In this document: positions 25,793-33,399 of the stretch, in pieces
Position numbering within the stretch: position 1 is the first letter of the stretch
Layout: the number at the start of each line of letters is the position of its first letter
Source of the DNA: Lachnospiraceae bacterium
GTDB taxonomy: Bacteria > Bacillota_A > Clostridia > Lachnospirales > Lachnospiraceae
Assembly: GCA_024699595.1 (NCBI GenBank)
Contig: JAILPG010000080.1
Coordinates: forward strand, 1-33,399
DNA length: 33,399 bases
Direction: 5' to 3'
Notes under the pieces: model-generated
Databases searched by the model: none
What the model was told of the DNA's origin: nothing
The model's input: the letters and a program-made list of their open reading frames with translations, nothing else
Made by a program: the position numbers and the translations under genes

Positions 25793-26220
25793 TATGATAC
25801 ACCGCCTTCCAGATCTGCCTTAGAGACAATCTTACATTTAACCGGAAGCTTGTGTGTTGCCAGACGTAATGCCTCCTTGGCAACCTCCTCCGGTACGCCT
25901 GCTATCTCAAACATTACACGACCGGGCTTTACAACTGCTACCCAGTATTCAACGGCTCCTTTGCCGGATCCCATACGTGTTCCTGCAGGCTTTGCCGTAA
26001 CGGGCTTGTCGGGGAATATCTTGATCCATACCTTACCGCCACGCTTGATATATCTTGTCATCGCTATTCTGGCTGCCTCTATCTGGTTTGATTTGATCCA
26101 GCAGGGCTCTGTAGCCACGATTCCGTATTCACCATATGATAATGTATTTCCTCTAAGCGCTTTTCCGGCCATACTGCCACGGAACTGTTTACGACGCTTA
26201 ACTCTTTTCGGCATTAACAT
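25792..26220 (-). CDS. rplP: 50S ribosomal protein uL16
   Basis: A 142-residue uL16 near the peptidyl-transferase centre and A-site t[43 protein letters not shown] and the conserved [22 protein letters not shown]. The first ATG is preferred because GGAG is about 10 nt upstream. It follows directly on rpsC. Confidence 0.98.
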   Translation of the reverse strand: MLMPKRVKRRKQFRGSMAGKALRGNTLSYGEYGIVATEPCWIKSNQIEAARIAMTRYIKRGGKVWIKIFPDKPVTAKPAGTRMGSGKGAVEYWVAVVKPGRVMFEIAGVPEEVAKEALRLATHKLPVKCKIVSKADLEGGVS

Positions 26221-26874
26221 TTATTCCACGCTCCCTTCCTTAGACTTTGCCGGAAGTACTTCGCCCTTGTATATCCATACCTTGACTCCGAGCTTTCCGT
26301 ATGTTGTATCAGCCTCTGCAAAGCCGTAATCGATGTCGGCTCTCATTGTCTGAAGAGGGATCGTTCCCTCTGAATAGGTCTCGCCTCTTGCTATATCTGC
26401 TCCGCCAAGACGTCCTGAAACGGTAGTCTTGATACCTAATGATCCGGCCTTTAAAGATCTTGAGATCGCGGACTTCATAGCCTTTCTGAAGGTTACACGG
26501 TTCTCAAGCTGCTGAGCGATATTCTCTGCAACGAGCTGTGCATCCTTATCGGGTCTTTTGATCTCCTTGATATCAACTACAAGCTTCTTGTCGGTAAGCT
26601 TCTGAAGCTCCTTCTTGGTATTTTCGATCTCCTGACCGCCCTTTCCGATGATGACACCGGGCTTTGCGGTAAATATCACTACCTTTACCCTGTCGGAAGC
26701 TCTCTCTATCTCTATCTTGGAAATGCCTGCATTAGCGAGCTTTTTCTTAAGAAATTTCCTGATATTGTAATCTTCTACCAGAAAATCCGCAAAATCCTTT
26801 TCAGCATACCATTTGGAATCCCAATCCTTAATAACACCGACTCTCAAGCCGTGAGGATTAACTTTCTGTCCCAT
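26221..26874 (-). CDS. rpsC: 30S ribosomal protein uS3
   Basis: A 217-residue uS3 lining the mRNA entry channel. The KH domain has [13 protein letters not shown]; the C-terminal domain has [31 protein letters not shown]. It begins [27 protein letters not shown] precedes the ATG. It lies between rplV and rplP. Confidence 0.98.
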   Translation of the reverse strand: MGQKVNPHGLRVGVIKDWDSKWYAEKDFADFLVEDYNIRKFLKKKLANAGISKIEIERASDRVKVVIFTAKPGVIIGKGGQEIENTKKELQKLTDKKLVVDIKEIKRPDKDAQLVAENIAQQLENRVTFRKAMKSAISRSLKAGSLGIKTTVSGRLGGADIARGETYSEGTIPLQTMRADIDYGFAEADTTYGKLGVKVWIYKGEVLPAKSKEGSVE

Positions 26875-26885
26875 TTTTTTCCTCC

Positions 26886-27272
26886 TTATTTCTCATCAAG
26901 CACGATAGTGATATGGCTCACTCTCTTCTCTATACGATAAGCCCTGCCCTGTGCTCTCGGTCTGATTCTCTTCATTGTAGGTCCTTTATTTGCGTAGCAT
27001 TCTGCCACATAAAGGTTTGCAGCGTTTAAACCGTTGTTATTTTCTGCATTGGCTATTGCTGATTCCAAAAGCTTCTTGATAATGGATGAAGCGTATCTGG
27101 GATTGTATGTGAGAATACCAAGTGCGGTATTTACATCCTTTCCTCTGATGGCATCCAATACAAAACATGCCTTTGTAACAGAGACTCTGGCGAAAGATAG
27201 CTTTGCCGAGGGTCTTGTATCCTTGTTTGCATTTCTCTCTCTCTTGATCTGGGATCTATGTCCTTTTGCCAT
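26886..27272 (-). CDS. rplV: 50S ribosomal protein uL22
   Basis: A 128-residue uL22 whose beta hairpin reaches the exit tunnel. It has [33 protein letters not shown] and the loop [24 protein letters not shown]. The N-terminus carries about 15 extra basic residues ([16 protein letters not shown]). It lies between rpsS and rpsC. Confidence 0.97.
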   Translation of the reverse strand: MAKGHRSQIKRERNANKDTRPSAKLSFARVSVTKACFVLDAIRGKDVNTALGILTYNPRYASSIIKKLLESAIANAENNNGLNAANLYVAECYANKGPTMKRIRPRAQGRAYRIEKRVSHITIVLDEK

Positions 27273-27299
27273 GGATGAAACCTCCTTTCAAACTATCCT

Positions 27300-27581
27300 T
27301 TATTTAACCTTAGACTTCTTTTCGTCCTTGCCATGACCTCTGTAGGTTCTGGTTGCAACGAATTCTCCGAGTTTATGTCCTACCATGTCCTCCGTAACGT
27401 ATACCGGTACATGTTTTCTTCCGTCGTGAACGGCAAATGTATGACCAACGAATGACGGGAAAATCGTAGAACGACGTGACCATGTCTTGATTACCTGCTT
27501 GTCGCCTGCAGCATTCATAGCATCTACTTTCTTAAGTAAACTCTCGTCTGCAAACGGACCTTTTTTAAGTGATCTTGCCAT
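27300..27581 (-). CDS. rpsS: 30S ribosomal protein uS19
   Basis: A 93-residue uS19 of normal length: [44 protein letters not shown] and [21 protein letters not shown]. It lies between rplB and rplV. Confidence 0.98.
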   Translation of the reverse strand: MARSLKKGPFADESLLKKVDAMNAAGDKQVIKTWSRRSTIFPSFVGHTFAVHDGRKHVPVYVTEDMVGHKLGEFVATRTYRGHGKDEKKSKVK

Positions 27582-27598
27582 TTTTTATCTTCCTCCTC

Positions 27599-28441
27599 TT
27601 ACTTGATAACACTACCATCACGACGTCTTACGATCATCTTGTTGGACTTGTTGTTCTTCTTTCTTGTCTTAAGACCGAGTGCCGGCTTACCCCATGGAGT
27701 CGAAGGACCCGGACGTCCGATGCTCGTCCTTCCTTCACCACCGCCGTGCGGATGGTCATTCGGGTTCATAACCGAACCTCTGACTGTAGGCCTGATGCCC
27801 ATATGACGCTTACGTCCTGCTTTACCGTAGTTGATAAGGTTGTGATCTCCGTTTCCGACTACTCCTATGGAAGCTCTTGCCTCTATGGGAACCATTCTCA
27901 TCTCGCCTGAAGGAAGTCTTAAGGTTGCATACTTTCCTTCCTTAGCCATGAGCTGTGCGGAATTACCTGCTGAACGCACGAGCTGGCCGCCCTTTCCGGG
28001 ATAAAGCTCCACATTATGTACCAGTGTACCTACGGGAACCTGTGAAAGCGGAAGGCAGTTGCCGAGTCTTACTTCTGCTGTCGGTCCGTTCATAACCTTC
28101 ATTCCGTCTGTAAGGCCTTCCGGTGCCAGAATATAGGTTTTTTCTCCGTCCTGATAGCAGATGAGCGCGATATTGGCTGATCTGTTGGGATCATACTCTA
28201 TTCCTATAACTGTTGCGGGAATACCGTCTTTTCTTCTCTTAAAATCAACTATTCTGTATTTCTGTCTGTTTCCGCCGCCGTGATGTCTTACTGTGATCTT
28301 ACCCTGGTTGTTACGGCCGGCATTCTTCTTCTTGGATACGAGCAGTGACTTTTCCGGAGTCTTCTTGGTTATCTCGGAAAAATCAGAACCTGTCATCTGT
28401 CTCCTTGAAGGTGTATATGGGTTGTACTTTTTGATTCCCAT
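27599..28441 (-). CDS. rplB: 50S ribosomal protein uL2
   Basis: A 280-residue uL2, important for subunit joining and peptidyl transfer: [49 protein letters not shown] and the C-terminal [24 protein letters not shown], which contains the conserved His-rich loop. It lies 64 nt after rplW; that spacer holds only a weak 5-bp hairpin. Confidence 0.98.
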   Translation of the reverse strand: MGIKKYNPYTPSRRQMTGSDFSEITKKTPEKSLLVSKKKNAGRNNQGKITVRHHGGGNRQKYRIVDFKRRKDGIPATVIGIEYDPNRSANIALICYQDGEKTYILAPEGLTDGMKVMNGPTAEVRLGNCLPLSQVPVGTLVHNVELYPGKGGQLVRSAGNSAQLMAKEGKYATLRLPSGEMRMVPIEARASIGVVGNGDHNLINYGKAGRKRHMGIRPTVRGSVMNPNDHPHGGGEGRTSIGRPGPSTPWGKPALGLKTRKKNNKSNKMIVRRRDGSVIK

Positions 28442-28505
28442 GATTCTTTCTCCTCTTCCTAATTTTACTTGTCAGGTGTTATCTTCACCTATAATCTACT
28501 GCTTC

Positions 28506-28805
28506 TTACAGTCCTGAGAAGATCTCGATCTCCTTGCTGTCCTCTGTCAGCTGGACTATAGCCTTTTTCATCTTGGCAGTCTTTCCTGTTATGCGGCCTC
28601 TTCTTCTGTTCTTGCCGTCAAGATTCATGGTATTTACAGACTGAACCTTGGTTCCTTCGAACATTTTCTCTACCGCTTCCTTGATCATTGTCTTGTTGGC
28701 ATCTGTATGTACAAGAAACGTGTACTTCTTATCTGCCATCCCGGACATACTCTTTTCTGTAATGACCGGCTTTAAGATCACGTCGTAATATTGAACGTTT
28801 GCCAT
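28506..28805 (-). CDS. rplW: 50S ribosomal protein uL23
   Basis: A 99-residue uL23 at the tunnel exit, the docking site for trigger factor and SRP: YDVILKPVITEKSMSGMADK, YTFLVHTDANKTMIKEAVEK and VNTMNLDGKNRRRGRITGK. Its ATG overlaps the rplD stop by one base (TAATG). Confidence 0.97.
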   Translation of the reverse strand: MANVQYYDVILKPVITEKSMSGMADKKYTFLVHTDANKTMIKEAVEKMFEGTKVQSVNTMNLDGKNRRRGRITGKTAKMKKAIVQLTEDSKEIEIFSGL

Positions 28806-29425
28806 TATGCGTACACCTCCTCGATCATTGATACCGCATCCTTAGTAGCGATCACCGTATTGTATTTCATGATGTCATATGTGTTTATTGCATTTGCCGC
28901 TGCCATGATCACGTTGGGGATGTTCCTTGTTGAAAGAACTACATTCCTGTCATCCTCTCCGAGTACAACTACAGCCTTGTCAACCTTTAAGTTGTCAAGT
29001 ACGGCCTGCATCTTCTTTGTCTTGATCTCATCAAGCTTTAACTCATCAAGAACGATGAACTTGTTCTCCTGTACTCTTGAAGTAAGAGCTGACTTAAGAG
29101 CAAGTCTCTTTTCCTTTTTGTTGAGCTTGAAGGAATAGTCTCTCGGTGTGGGAGCAAATACGACTCCGCCGCCCTTCCACTGAGGAGATCTTGTCGATCC
29201 CTGTCTTGCATGACCTGTTCCCTTCTGTCTCCAGGGCTTTCTGCCGCCTCCGGATACCTCGGAACGGGTCTTTGCCTTCTGCGTTCCCTGACGCATGTTG
29301 GCAAGATGCTGTACAACAGCCATATGAACCAGATGCTCGTTTATCTTTACGCCGAACACTTCATCGCTTAATTCGATCTTGCCGACTTCTTTTCCATCCA
29401 TATTAAAAACAGATACGTTTGCCAT
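28805..29425 (-). CDS. rplD: 50S ribosomal protein uL4
   Basis: A 206-residue uL4 with its tunnel loop KTRSEVSGGGRKPWRQKGTG, then ARQGSTRSPQWKGGGVVFAP. In gammaproteobacteria L4 autoregulates the S10 operon; nothing here proves that for this organism. It lies between rplC and rplW. Confidence 0.98.
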   Translation of the reverse strand: MANVSVFNMDGKEVGKIELSDEVFGVKINEHLVHMAVVQHLANMRQGTQKAKTRSEVSGGGRKPWRQKGTGHARQGSTRSPQWKGGGVVFAPTPRDYSFKLNKKEKRLALKSALTSRVQENKFIVLDELKLDEIKTKKMQAVLDNLKVDKAVVVLGEDDRNVVLSTRNIPNVIMAAANAINTYDIMKYNTVIATKDAVSMIEEVYA

Positions 29426-29452
29426 CGTTTAAGTTCTCCTTTCTCGTAAAGA

Positions 29453-30136
29453 CTAAGCAAGAGTCTTTACAGTCTCCCTTATTGTCACCAGTGATTTCTT
29501 AGGACCCGGAACAGCACCCTTTACAAGAAGCAGATTGTTTTCGGCATCTACTCTTACAACTTCAAGGTTCTGTACAGTGACTTTCTTGCTTCCCATATGT
29601 CCGGGCATGCCCTTTCCCTTATAAACACGGCTGGGAGACGAGCAGGCTCCGTTTGAACCCTGATGACGATGGAACTTGGAACCGTGAGCCATGGGACCTC
29701 TGTGCTGGCCCAGTCTCTTGATCGTACCCTGGAAACCTTTACCTTTGGAAACAGCCGTTGCATCGATCTTATCGCCTACCTCGAAGATATCAGCCTTGAT
29801 CTCCTGTGCAACTTCGAACTCGCCGGCATTCTCAAATCTGAATTCTCTTACGAATCTCTTTGAAGGTGTTCCGGCCTTGTCAAAATGTCCCTTAAGCGCC
29901 TTGTTAACGCCATGTCTGTGTATTACTTCTTTCTTTCCGGACTTATCCTTATTGATGATCTTGTCCTTTTTGTCCATAAAACCTACCTGAACCGCATCAT
30001 AACCGTCATTCTCGGTGGTCTTAATCTGTGTTACGACACAGGGACCTGCCTGTAATACGGTTACCGGGATCAGTACTCCGTTGTCGGAAAAGATCTGAGT
30101 CATTCCGATCTTTGTAGCAAGTATTGCTTTCTTCAT
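29453..30136 (-). CDS. rplC: 50S ribosomal protein uL3
   Basis: A 227-residue uL3. It begins [20 protein letters not shown]. The central extension has [31 protein letters not shown], which includes the Gln methylated in E. coli. It ends in a canonical [15 protein letters not shown] region. A 66-nt spacer with only a weak hairpin separates it from rpsJ. Confidence 0.97.
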   Translation of the reverse strand: MKKAILATKIGMTQIFSDNGVLIPVTVLQAGPCVVTQIKTTENDGYDAVQVGFMDKKDKIINKDKSGKKEVIHRHGVNKALKGHFDKAGTPSKRFVREFRFENAGEFEVAQEIKADIFEVGDKIDATAVSKGKGFQGTIKRLGQHRGPMAHGSKFHRHQGSNGACSSPSRVYKGKGMPGHMGSKKVTVQNLEVVRVDAENNLLLVKGAVPGPKKSLVTIRETVKTLA

Positions 30137-30202
30137 TCTGTCTTACCTCCAGTTTTTTCTACAGCGGACCGCCTAGTTGCAGCGTTCATACTAGCAGGGG
30201 TC

Positions 30203-30520
30203 TTACTTGTTCTTCATTCTGATATCAATATAAACACCGGCCGGCATCTCCAACCTTGATAATGAATCAACGGTCTTCTGAGTCGGTGCGATGATATCGA
30301 TCAGTCTCTTATGAGTTCTCTGTTCAAACTGTTCTCTGGAATCCTTATACTTATGAACAGCCCTTAATATCGTGATAACTTCCTTTTTAGTAGGAAGGGG
30401 AACGGGACCGCTCACCTCTGATCCATTCTTCTTAACAGTTTCTATGATCTTCTTTGCGGATGAATCCACAAGAGTGTGATCATATGCCTTCAAAGTGATT
30501 CTCATAATCTGAGTTGCCAT
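30203..30520 (-). CDS. rpsJ: 30S ribosomal protein uS10 (also NusE)
   Basis: A 105-residue uS10: [61 protein letters not shown] and the C-terminal [11 protein letters not shown]. It is also part of transcription antitermination complexes. It is the first gene of the S10-spc-alpha cluster; tuf and fusA are not upstream in this window. GGAGG lies about 11 nt before the ATG. Confidence 0.98.
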   Translation of the reverse strand: MATQIMRITLKAYDHTLVDSSAKKIIETVKKNGSEVSGPVPLPTKKEVITILRAVHKYKDSREQFEQRTHKRLIDIIAPTQKTVDSLSRLEMPAGVYIDIRMKNK

Positions 30521-30783
30521 AAAAAAAGTCGCCTCCTTTTCGCACTTTTGTTTAAGTACGACAAGCGGTGACTGTACACTCTCCCGTGCGTGTCGCGATT
30601 TATTTCAGACCGCAACCTTAACACGTCGTTTCTACCTCATGTAGACTACATATACGTACAGTGACTTGTCGCCAGTTTCCTAACTTGACATTCGCTCCAC
30701 GGAAAACCTGTCATTAAGCCGGGAAAAAGCTTCCCGATCCATTGACAGCAACCTCACGCTTCACAGCTATCAATGTCACAGCA
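30521..30783 (-). promoter_or_regulatory. S10 operon 5' leader, about 260 nt
   Basis: From the predicted start near 30783 to the rpsJ ATG the leader contains a perfect CGGGAA/TTCCCG hairpin (30720-30736) and an imperfect stem near the 5' end with arms ATTGACAGC and GCTATCAAT (30741-30774). TGACA/TGTCA (30686-30713) can also pair. No reading frame of note is present. A regulatory role is inferred from the length and structure only. Confidence 0.5.
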
Positions 30784-30789
30784 AGGGAT

Positions 30790-30818
30790 AGTATACATGA
30801 GAAAAATCCGTAATGCAA
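30790..30818 (-). promoter_or_regulatory. Promoter of the S10-spc-alpha cluster
   Basis: On the minus strand, -35 TTGCAT (30813-30818) and -10 TATACT (30790-30795) are separated by 17 nt. AT-rich sequence lies upstream (30819-30855), as expected for a strong ribosomal promoter. Confidence 0.7.
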
Positions 30819-30855
30819 GGAAAAATATTCAAAAAACAATGTTATTTTAAAAGTT

Positions 30856-30879
30856 GTATGTGAAAGCAAAACCACATAC
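30856..30879. repeat. Small hairpin between the putP terminator and the S10 promoter
   Basis: GTATGTG (30856-30862) and CACATAC (30873-30879) form a 7-bp palindrome around 10 nt. No function can be assigned. Confidence 0.4.
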
Positions 30880-30893
30880 TATATATAGATGAT

Positions 30894-30948
30894 AAAACCG
30901 CTCCGTTTAAGTGTCTGTGGATATACTGCATCACTTAAAACGGAGCGG
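30894..30948 (-). terminator. Rho-independent terminator of the putP-like gene
   Basis: CCGCTCCGTTTAAGTG (30898-30913) pairs with CACTTAAAACGGAGCGG (30932-30948): a 16-bp stem with a one-base bulge and an 18-nt loop. On the minus strand TTTTATC follows. It insulates the S10 promoter from the upstream gene. Confidence 0.85.
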
Positions 30949-30977
30949 ACTTATTATAAGGATATCATCAGGCTGAC

Positions 30978-32516
30978 CTAGTCTTGTTTTGCTACCTCGT
31001 CAAATTCCTTTAACATCTCTTCAGATGGAGCCTTGGTAACAAGACTTACTATTATAATAAGAACAAAGCTTACTATAAAGCCCGGTACCAGCGAATAAAG
31101 TCCGGTAACGGTTCCTAAAGTCTGTCCTGCCATAAGAGGGATATAATCCCAGAGAATAACCAGGCCCGCACCTGATACTATTCCGGCTACGGCTCCCTGG
31201 AAATTGGTCCTTCTCCAGAAGAGTGATAACAGTACTATCGGTCCGAACGCAGCGCCAAAGCCTGCCCAGGCATCGGATACAAGGGTCATTACCGAGCTGT
31301 CGGGATCCCAGGCTATAACGAAAGCAGCTATGGCAACAGCTACGACTACTATCCTTGAAAGCTTTAAGACATCTTTTTCATTTGCATCCTTTTTGAATAT
31401 GCCCTTATACAGATCCTCGGCAACAGCAGAAGCAGTAACAAGAAGCTGTGAATCCGCTGTCGACATGATAGCTGCAAGTATCGCACAGAGGAATATGCCT
31501 GCAAGGAAAGGAAGCGCATAATTCTCGGTAAACATCTTCTTGATCATTTCGATGAATACATTCTCAGTTGATACCTGACCCTCGCTTCCGAGAATAACGG
31601 GTGCAAGATAAGCTCTTCCTACTATACCTATGATGCAGGCAAAAAGGAGTGATAAGAATACCCATACTATTCCGACTACCCTTGACTTCTTAAGCTCTGT
31701 CTCATTCTTGATGGCCATGAATCTTACAAGAATATGAGGCATTCCGAAATAGCCGAGTCCCCATCCAAGTGATGAGATTATGGATACCGCAGTGATAGGC
31801 GCTCCGCCTTCCTGCATGATATTGGTAAAGGAAGCCGCATCAACTCCGGTCTGGGAAAGGATCGAGCTAAGCCCGTCCGAGCTTATGCCCATATAAGCAA
31901 CTATAGGTATTACCAAAAGAGCGATGAGCATCAGTGTTCCCTGTATGAAATCGGTCGTACATACCGCAAGAAAACCGCCCATAAAGGTATATAACAGGAT
32001 TACCACGGCACCAAAGGTAAGCGCTACATGATAATCAATGCCAAACATCGAATTAAAAAGCTTTCCTCCCGAAGCCAGAGCCGAAGCCGTATATACAAGG
32101 AAGAAAATTACTATTACAACAGAGGATATTCCAAGTAAAACCTGCTTATCATCATGAAACCTGTTCTTGAAATATTCGGGCAGAGTCAGTGAATTGCCTG
32201 CCTTTATCGTGTATTTACGAAGCCTTCCCGAGATAAAGAGCCAGTTAGCCACCGTTCCAAGAAACAGACCTATACCTATCCAGGCCTGCCCTGTTCCGAG
32301 AGCATATATGGATCCGGGAAGACCCATAAGCAGCCATCCGCTCATATCCGAAGCCTGTGCGGAAAGTGCTGCCACAAAACCGTTCAGATTACGTCCGCCA
32401 AGGAAATAATCCTCCGAAGAATTGTTATCCTTCATAAAAGCCGCACCTATGATGATCATCCCCGCAAGGTACACACCAAAGGCGATCAGCACCCACATTA
32501 ATGTACTTCCAGTCAT
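30978..32516 (-). CDS. putP: Sodium/proline symporter (SSS family, PutP-like)
   Basis: A 512-residue integral membrane protein with about 13 hydrophobic segments, of normal length for the family. PutP-type signatures include DYFLGGRNLNGFVAALSAQA, ASDMSGWLLMGLPGSIYALG, RLRKYTIKAGNSLTLPEYF and the SSS region GWGLGYFGMPHILVRFMAIK. It imports proline, or a similar solute, with Na+. GGAGGAG precedes the ATG at 7 nt. It is a single-gene unit with its own promoter and terminator. Substrate assignment to proline is by family resemblance. Confidence 0.88.
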   Translation of the reverse strand: MTGSTLMWVLIAFGVYLAGMIIIGAAFMKDNNSSEDYFLGGRNLNGFVAALSAQASDMSGWLLMGLPGSIYALGTGQAWIGIGLFLGTVANWLFISGRLRKYTIKAGNSLTLPEYFKNRFHDDKQVLLGISSVVIVIFFLVYTASALASGGKLFNSMFGIDYHVALTFGAVVILLYTFMGGFLAVCTTDFIQGTLMLIALLVIPIVAYMGISSDGLSSILSQTGVDAASFTNIMQEGGAPITAVSIISSLGWGLGYFGMPHILVRFMAIKNETELKKSRVVGIVWVFLSLLFACIIGIVGRAYLAPVILGSEGQVSTENVFIEMIKKMFTENYALPFLAGIFLCAILAAIMSTADSQLLVTASAVAEDLYKGIFKKDANEKDVLKLSRIVVVAVAIAAFVIAWDPDSSVMTLVSDAWAGFGAAFGPIVLLSLFWRRTNFQGAVAGIVSGAGLVILWDYIPLMAGQTLGTVTGLYSLVPGFIVSFVLIIIVSLVTKAPSEEMLKEFDEVAKQD

Positions 32517-32559
32517 TTTTTCATCTCCTCCCTGACTTTAGTGCGTTAAAACAATAATC

Positions 32560-32588
32560 AGTGTAACAAAGCAGGGTAAAATATGCAA
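32560..32588 (-). promoter_or_regulatory. Promoter of the putP-like gene
   Basis: On the minus strand, -35 TTGCAT (32583-32588) and -10 TACACT (32560-32565) are spaced by 17 nt. The start would be near 32553, 36 nt before the ATG. Confidence 0.5.
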
Positions 32589-32646
32589 CCGTGGTTTTCA
32601 TGACATGGTATCATATGATGAAAAATGACTTTTGACCCTAACATCA

Positions 32647-32655
32647 TGGTATACT
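32647..32655 (+). promoter_or_regulatory. Extended -10 promoter of the methyltransferase gene
   Basis: TGGTATACT is an extended -10 box with TG at 32647-32648 and TATACT at 32650-32655. No good -35 is present at standard spacing, as is usual for extended -10 promoters. It lies 49 nt before the ATG and is divergent from the putP-like promoter. Confidence 0.5.
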
Positions 32656-32704
32656 TATCGTAAGCGGAATAAATCCGTTCACTATAGATGCATGGAGGAG
32701 CAGT

Positions 32705-33399
32705 ATGTGGATCTCTGATGAATGGAAAGATTATGAAGTACTGGAAACATCGGACGGAGAAAAGCTCGAGCGCTTCGGCGATTACCTGCTTATAAGGCCC
32801 GATCCCCAGGTCATATGGTCGGTAAAAAAATCGGACCCGGGCTGGAAAAAGCCAAACGCGCACTATCACCGAAGCTCAAAGGGCGGCGGTGAATGGGAAT
32901 TCTTTGATCTTCCGGACGTATGGACCATAAGGTATAAGGGGTTATCCTTTAATCTGAAACCATTCAGCTTCAAGCATACCGGCATTTTCCCCGAACAGGC
33001 CGTTAACTGGGACTGGTTTTCAGGACTTATAAAAAATGCCGGCCGTGAGATATCCGTATTAAACCTCTTTGCCTACACCGGAGGGGCTACGCTTTCTGCG
33101 GCTAAGGCCGGTGCAAGAGTCACCCACGTGGACGCTTCAAAGGGCATGGTGACCTGGGCAAGGGAAAATGCCGTTTCCAGCGGACTTAAAGATGCTCCGA
33201 TAAGATGGCTCGTGGATGACTGCGTCAAATTCGTCGAAAGAGAAATAAGAAGGGGAAACAGATATGATGCGATAATCATGGATCCGCCTTCATACGGAAG
33301 AGGTCCTAAGGGCGAGATATGGAAGATAGAGGACTGCATATATCCCCTGATAGAGAAATGTTCACAGATCCTTTCGGACAGACCGCTGTTTTTCCTTAT
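32705..33399 (+). CDS. Class I SAM-dependent methyltransferase, 3' end outside window
   Basis: The first 231 codons are visible; the frame is open to the window edge. It starts MWISDEWKDYEVLETSDGEK, with GGAGGAG 4 nt before the ATG. The SAM-binding motif I is LNLFAYTGGATL (near residue 118) and the acidic partner lies in VTHVDASKGMVTWARENA. The motif DPPSYGRG (near residue 195) is typical of the COG1092/pfam10672 family that includes 23S rRNA methyltransferase RlmI. No N-terminal PUA domain is seen, so the target RNA is uncertain. It is transcribed away from the putP-like gene. Confidence 0.85.
   Translation, partial: MWISDEWKDYEVLETSDGEKLERFGDYLLIRPDPQVIWSVKKSDPGWKKPNAHYHRSSKGGGEWEFFDLPDVWTIRYKGLSFNLKPFSFKHTGIFPEQAVNWDWFSGLIKNAGREISVLNLFAYTGGATLSAAKAGARVTHVDASKGMVTWARENAVSSGLKDAPIRWLVDDCVKFVEREIRRGNRYDAIIMDPPSYGRGPKGEIWKIEDCIYPLIEKCSQILSDRPLFFL

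Noticed and set aside
28442..28505. Possible AGGTG/CACCT hairpin between rplW and rplB
   Set aside because: A 5-bp stem, too weak to separate from background.
30137..30202. Possible hairpin CTAGT/ACTAG between rpsJ and rplC
   Set aside because: Only 5 bp around 12 nt; expected by chance.
32558..32869. 103-codon reading frame on the minus strand
   Set aside because: It lies across the promoters and the opposite strand of the methyltransferase gene and has no recognisable protein character.
1..33399. CRISPR array, prophage, IS element, tRNA or rRNA gene
   Set aside because: No regularly spaced repeats, transposase or integrase proteins, or tRNA/rRNA-like sequences were seen anywhere.

Overview
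The window is a chromosomal segment from a low-to-middle GC Firmicute, most likely a Lachnospiraceae member (Clostridia). Evidence: strong AGGAGG ribosome-binding sites, zinc-type uS14 and bL36, a KOW-domain protein gene between map and infA, a bL17 with an internal insertion of about 50 residues, and the order rpsJ...rplQ-ecfA1-ecfA2-ecfT-truA. The family assignment is inferred from protein character, not from a database search.

Layout. (1) 1-2399, plus strand: a promoter followed by a two-gene unit, a DUF1700/HAAS membrane protein and a 7TM/PAS-like/HD-GYP protein (probable c-di-GMP phosphodiesterase). (2) 2405-6701, minus strand: pth then mfd, converging on the HD-GYP gene. (3) 6702-7191: a gene-free stretch with a strong terminator and a perfect 16-bp inverted repeat. 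(4) 7192-8335: rplM-rpsI with its own consensus promoter and a leader of about 285 nt. (5) 8501-10612: a family GH3 beta-glycosidase gene lying between truA and rplM, which are neighbours in many Firmicutes. (6) 10764-14075: ecfA1-ecfA2-ecfT-truA. (7) 14146-30520, minus strand: one long translation cluster, read from right to left as rpsJ, rplC, rplD, rplW, rplB, rpsS, rplV, rpsC, rplP, rpmC, rpsQ, rplN, rplX, rplE, rpsN, rpsH, rplF, rplR, rpsE, rpmD, rplO, secY, adk, map, KOW gene, infA, rpmJ, rpsM, rpsK, rpsD, rpoA, rplQ, ending at a terminator. (8) 30521-30977: S10 promoter, leader, and the terminator of the next gene. (9) 30978-32516: a PutP-type Na+/proline symporter. (10) 32705 to the end, plus strand: a class I SAM-dependent methyltransferase cut off by the window edge.

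The genes together encode about half of the ribosomal proteins, the RNA polymerase alpha subunit, initiation factor 1, the Sec channel, and N-terminal Met removal. They also include adenylate kinase and the shared energy module of ECF vitamin transporters.

The coding content is conventional. What is unexplained lies in the spacers. Several junctions that are usually tight (rpsN-rpsH, rpmJ-rpsM, rpsD-rpsK, secY-adk, infA-rpmJ) are expanded and hold near-perfect hairpins. One hairpin, with arms GAACGAAT/ATTCGTTC, occurs before both rpsH and rpsD. These are the best candidates for undescribed regulatory RNA or DNA elements. I see no CRISPR array, prophage, transposase, tRNA or rRNA gene.
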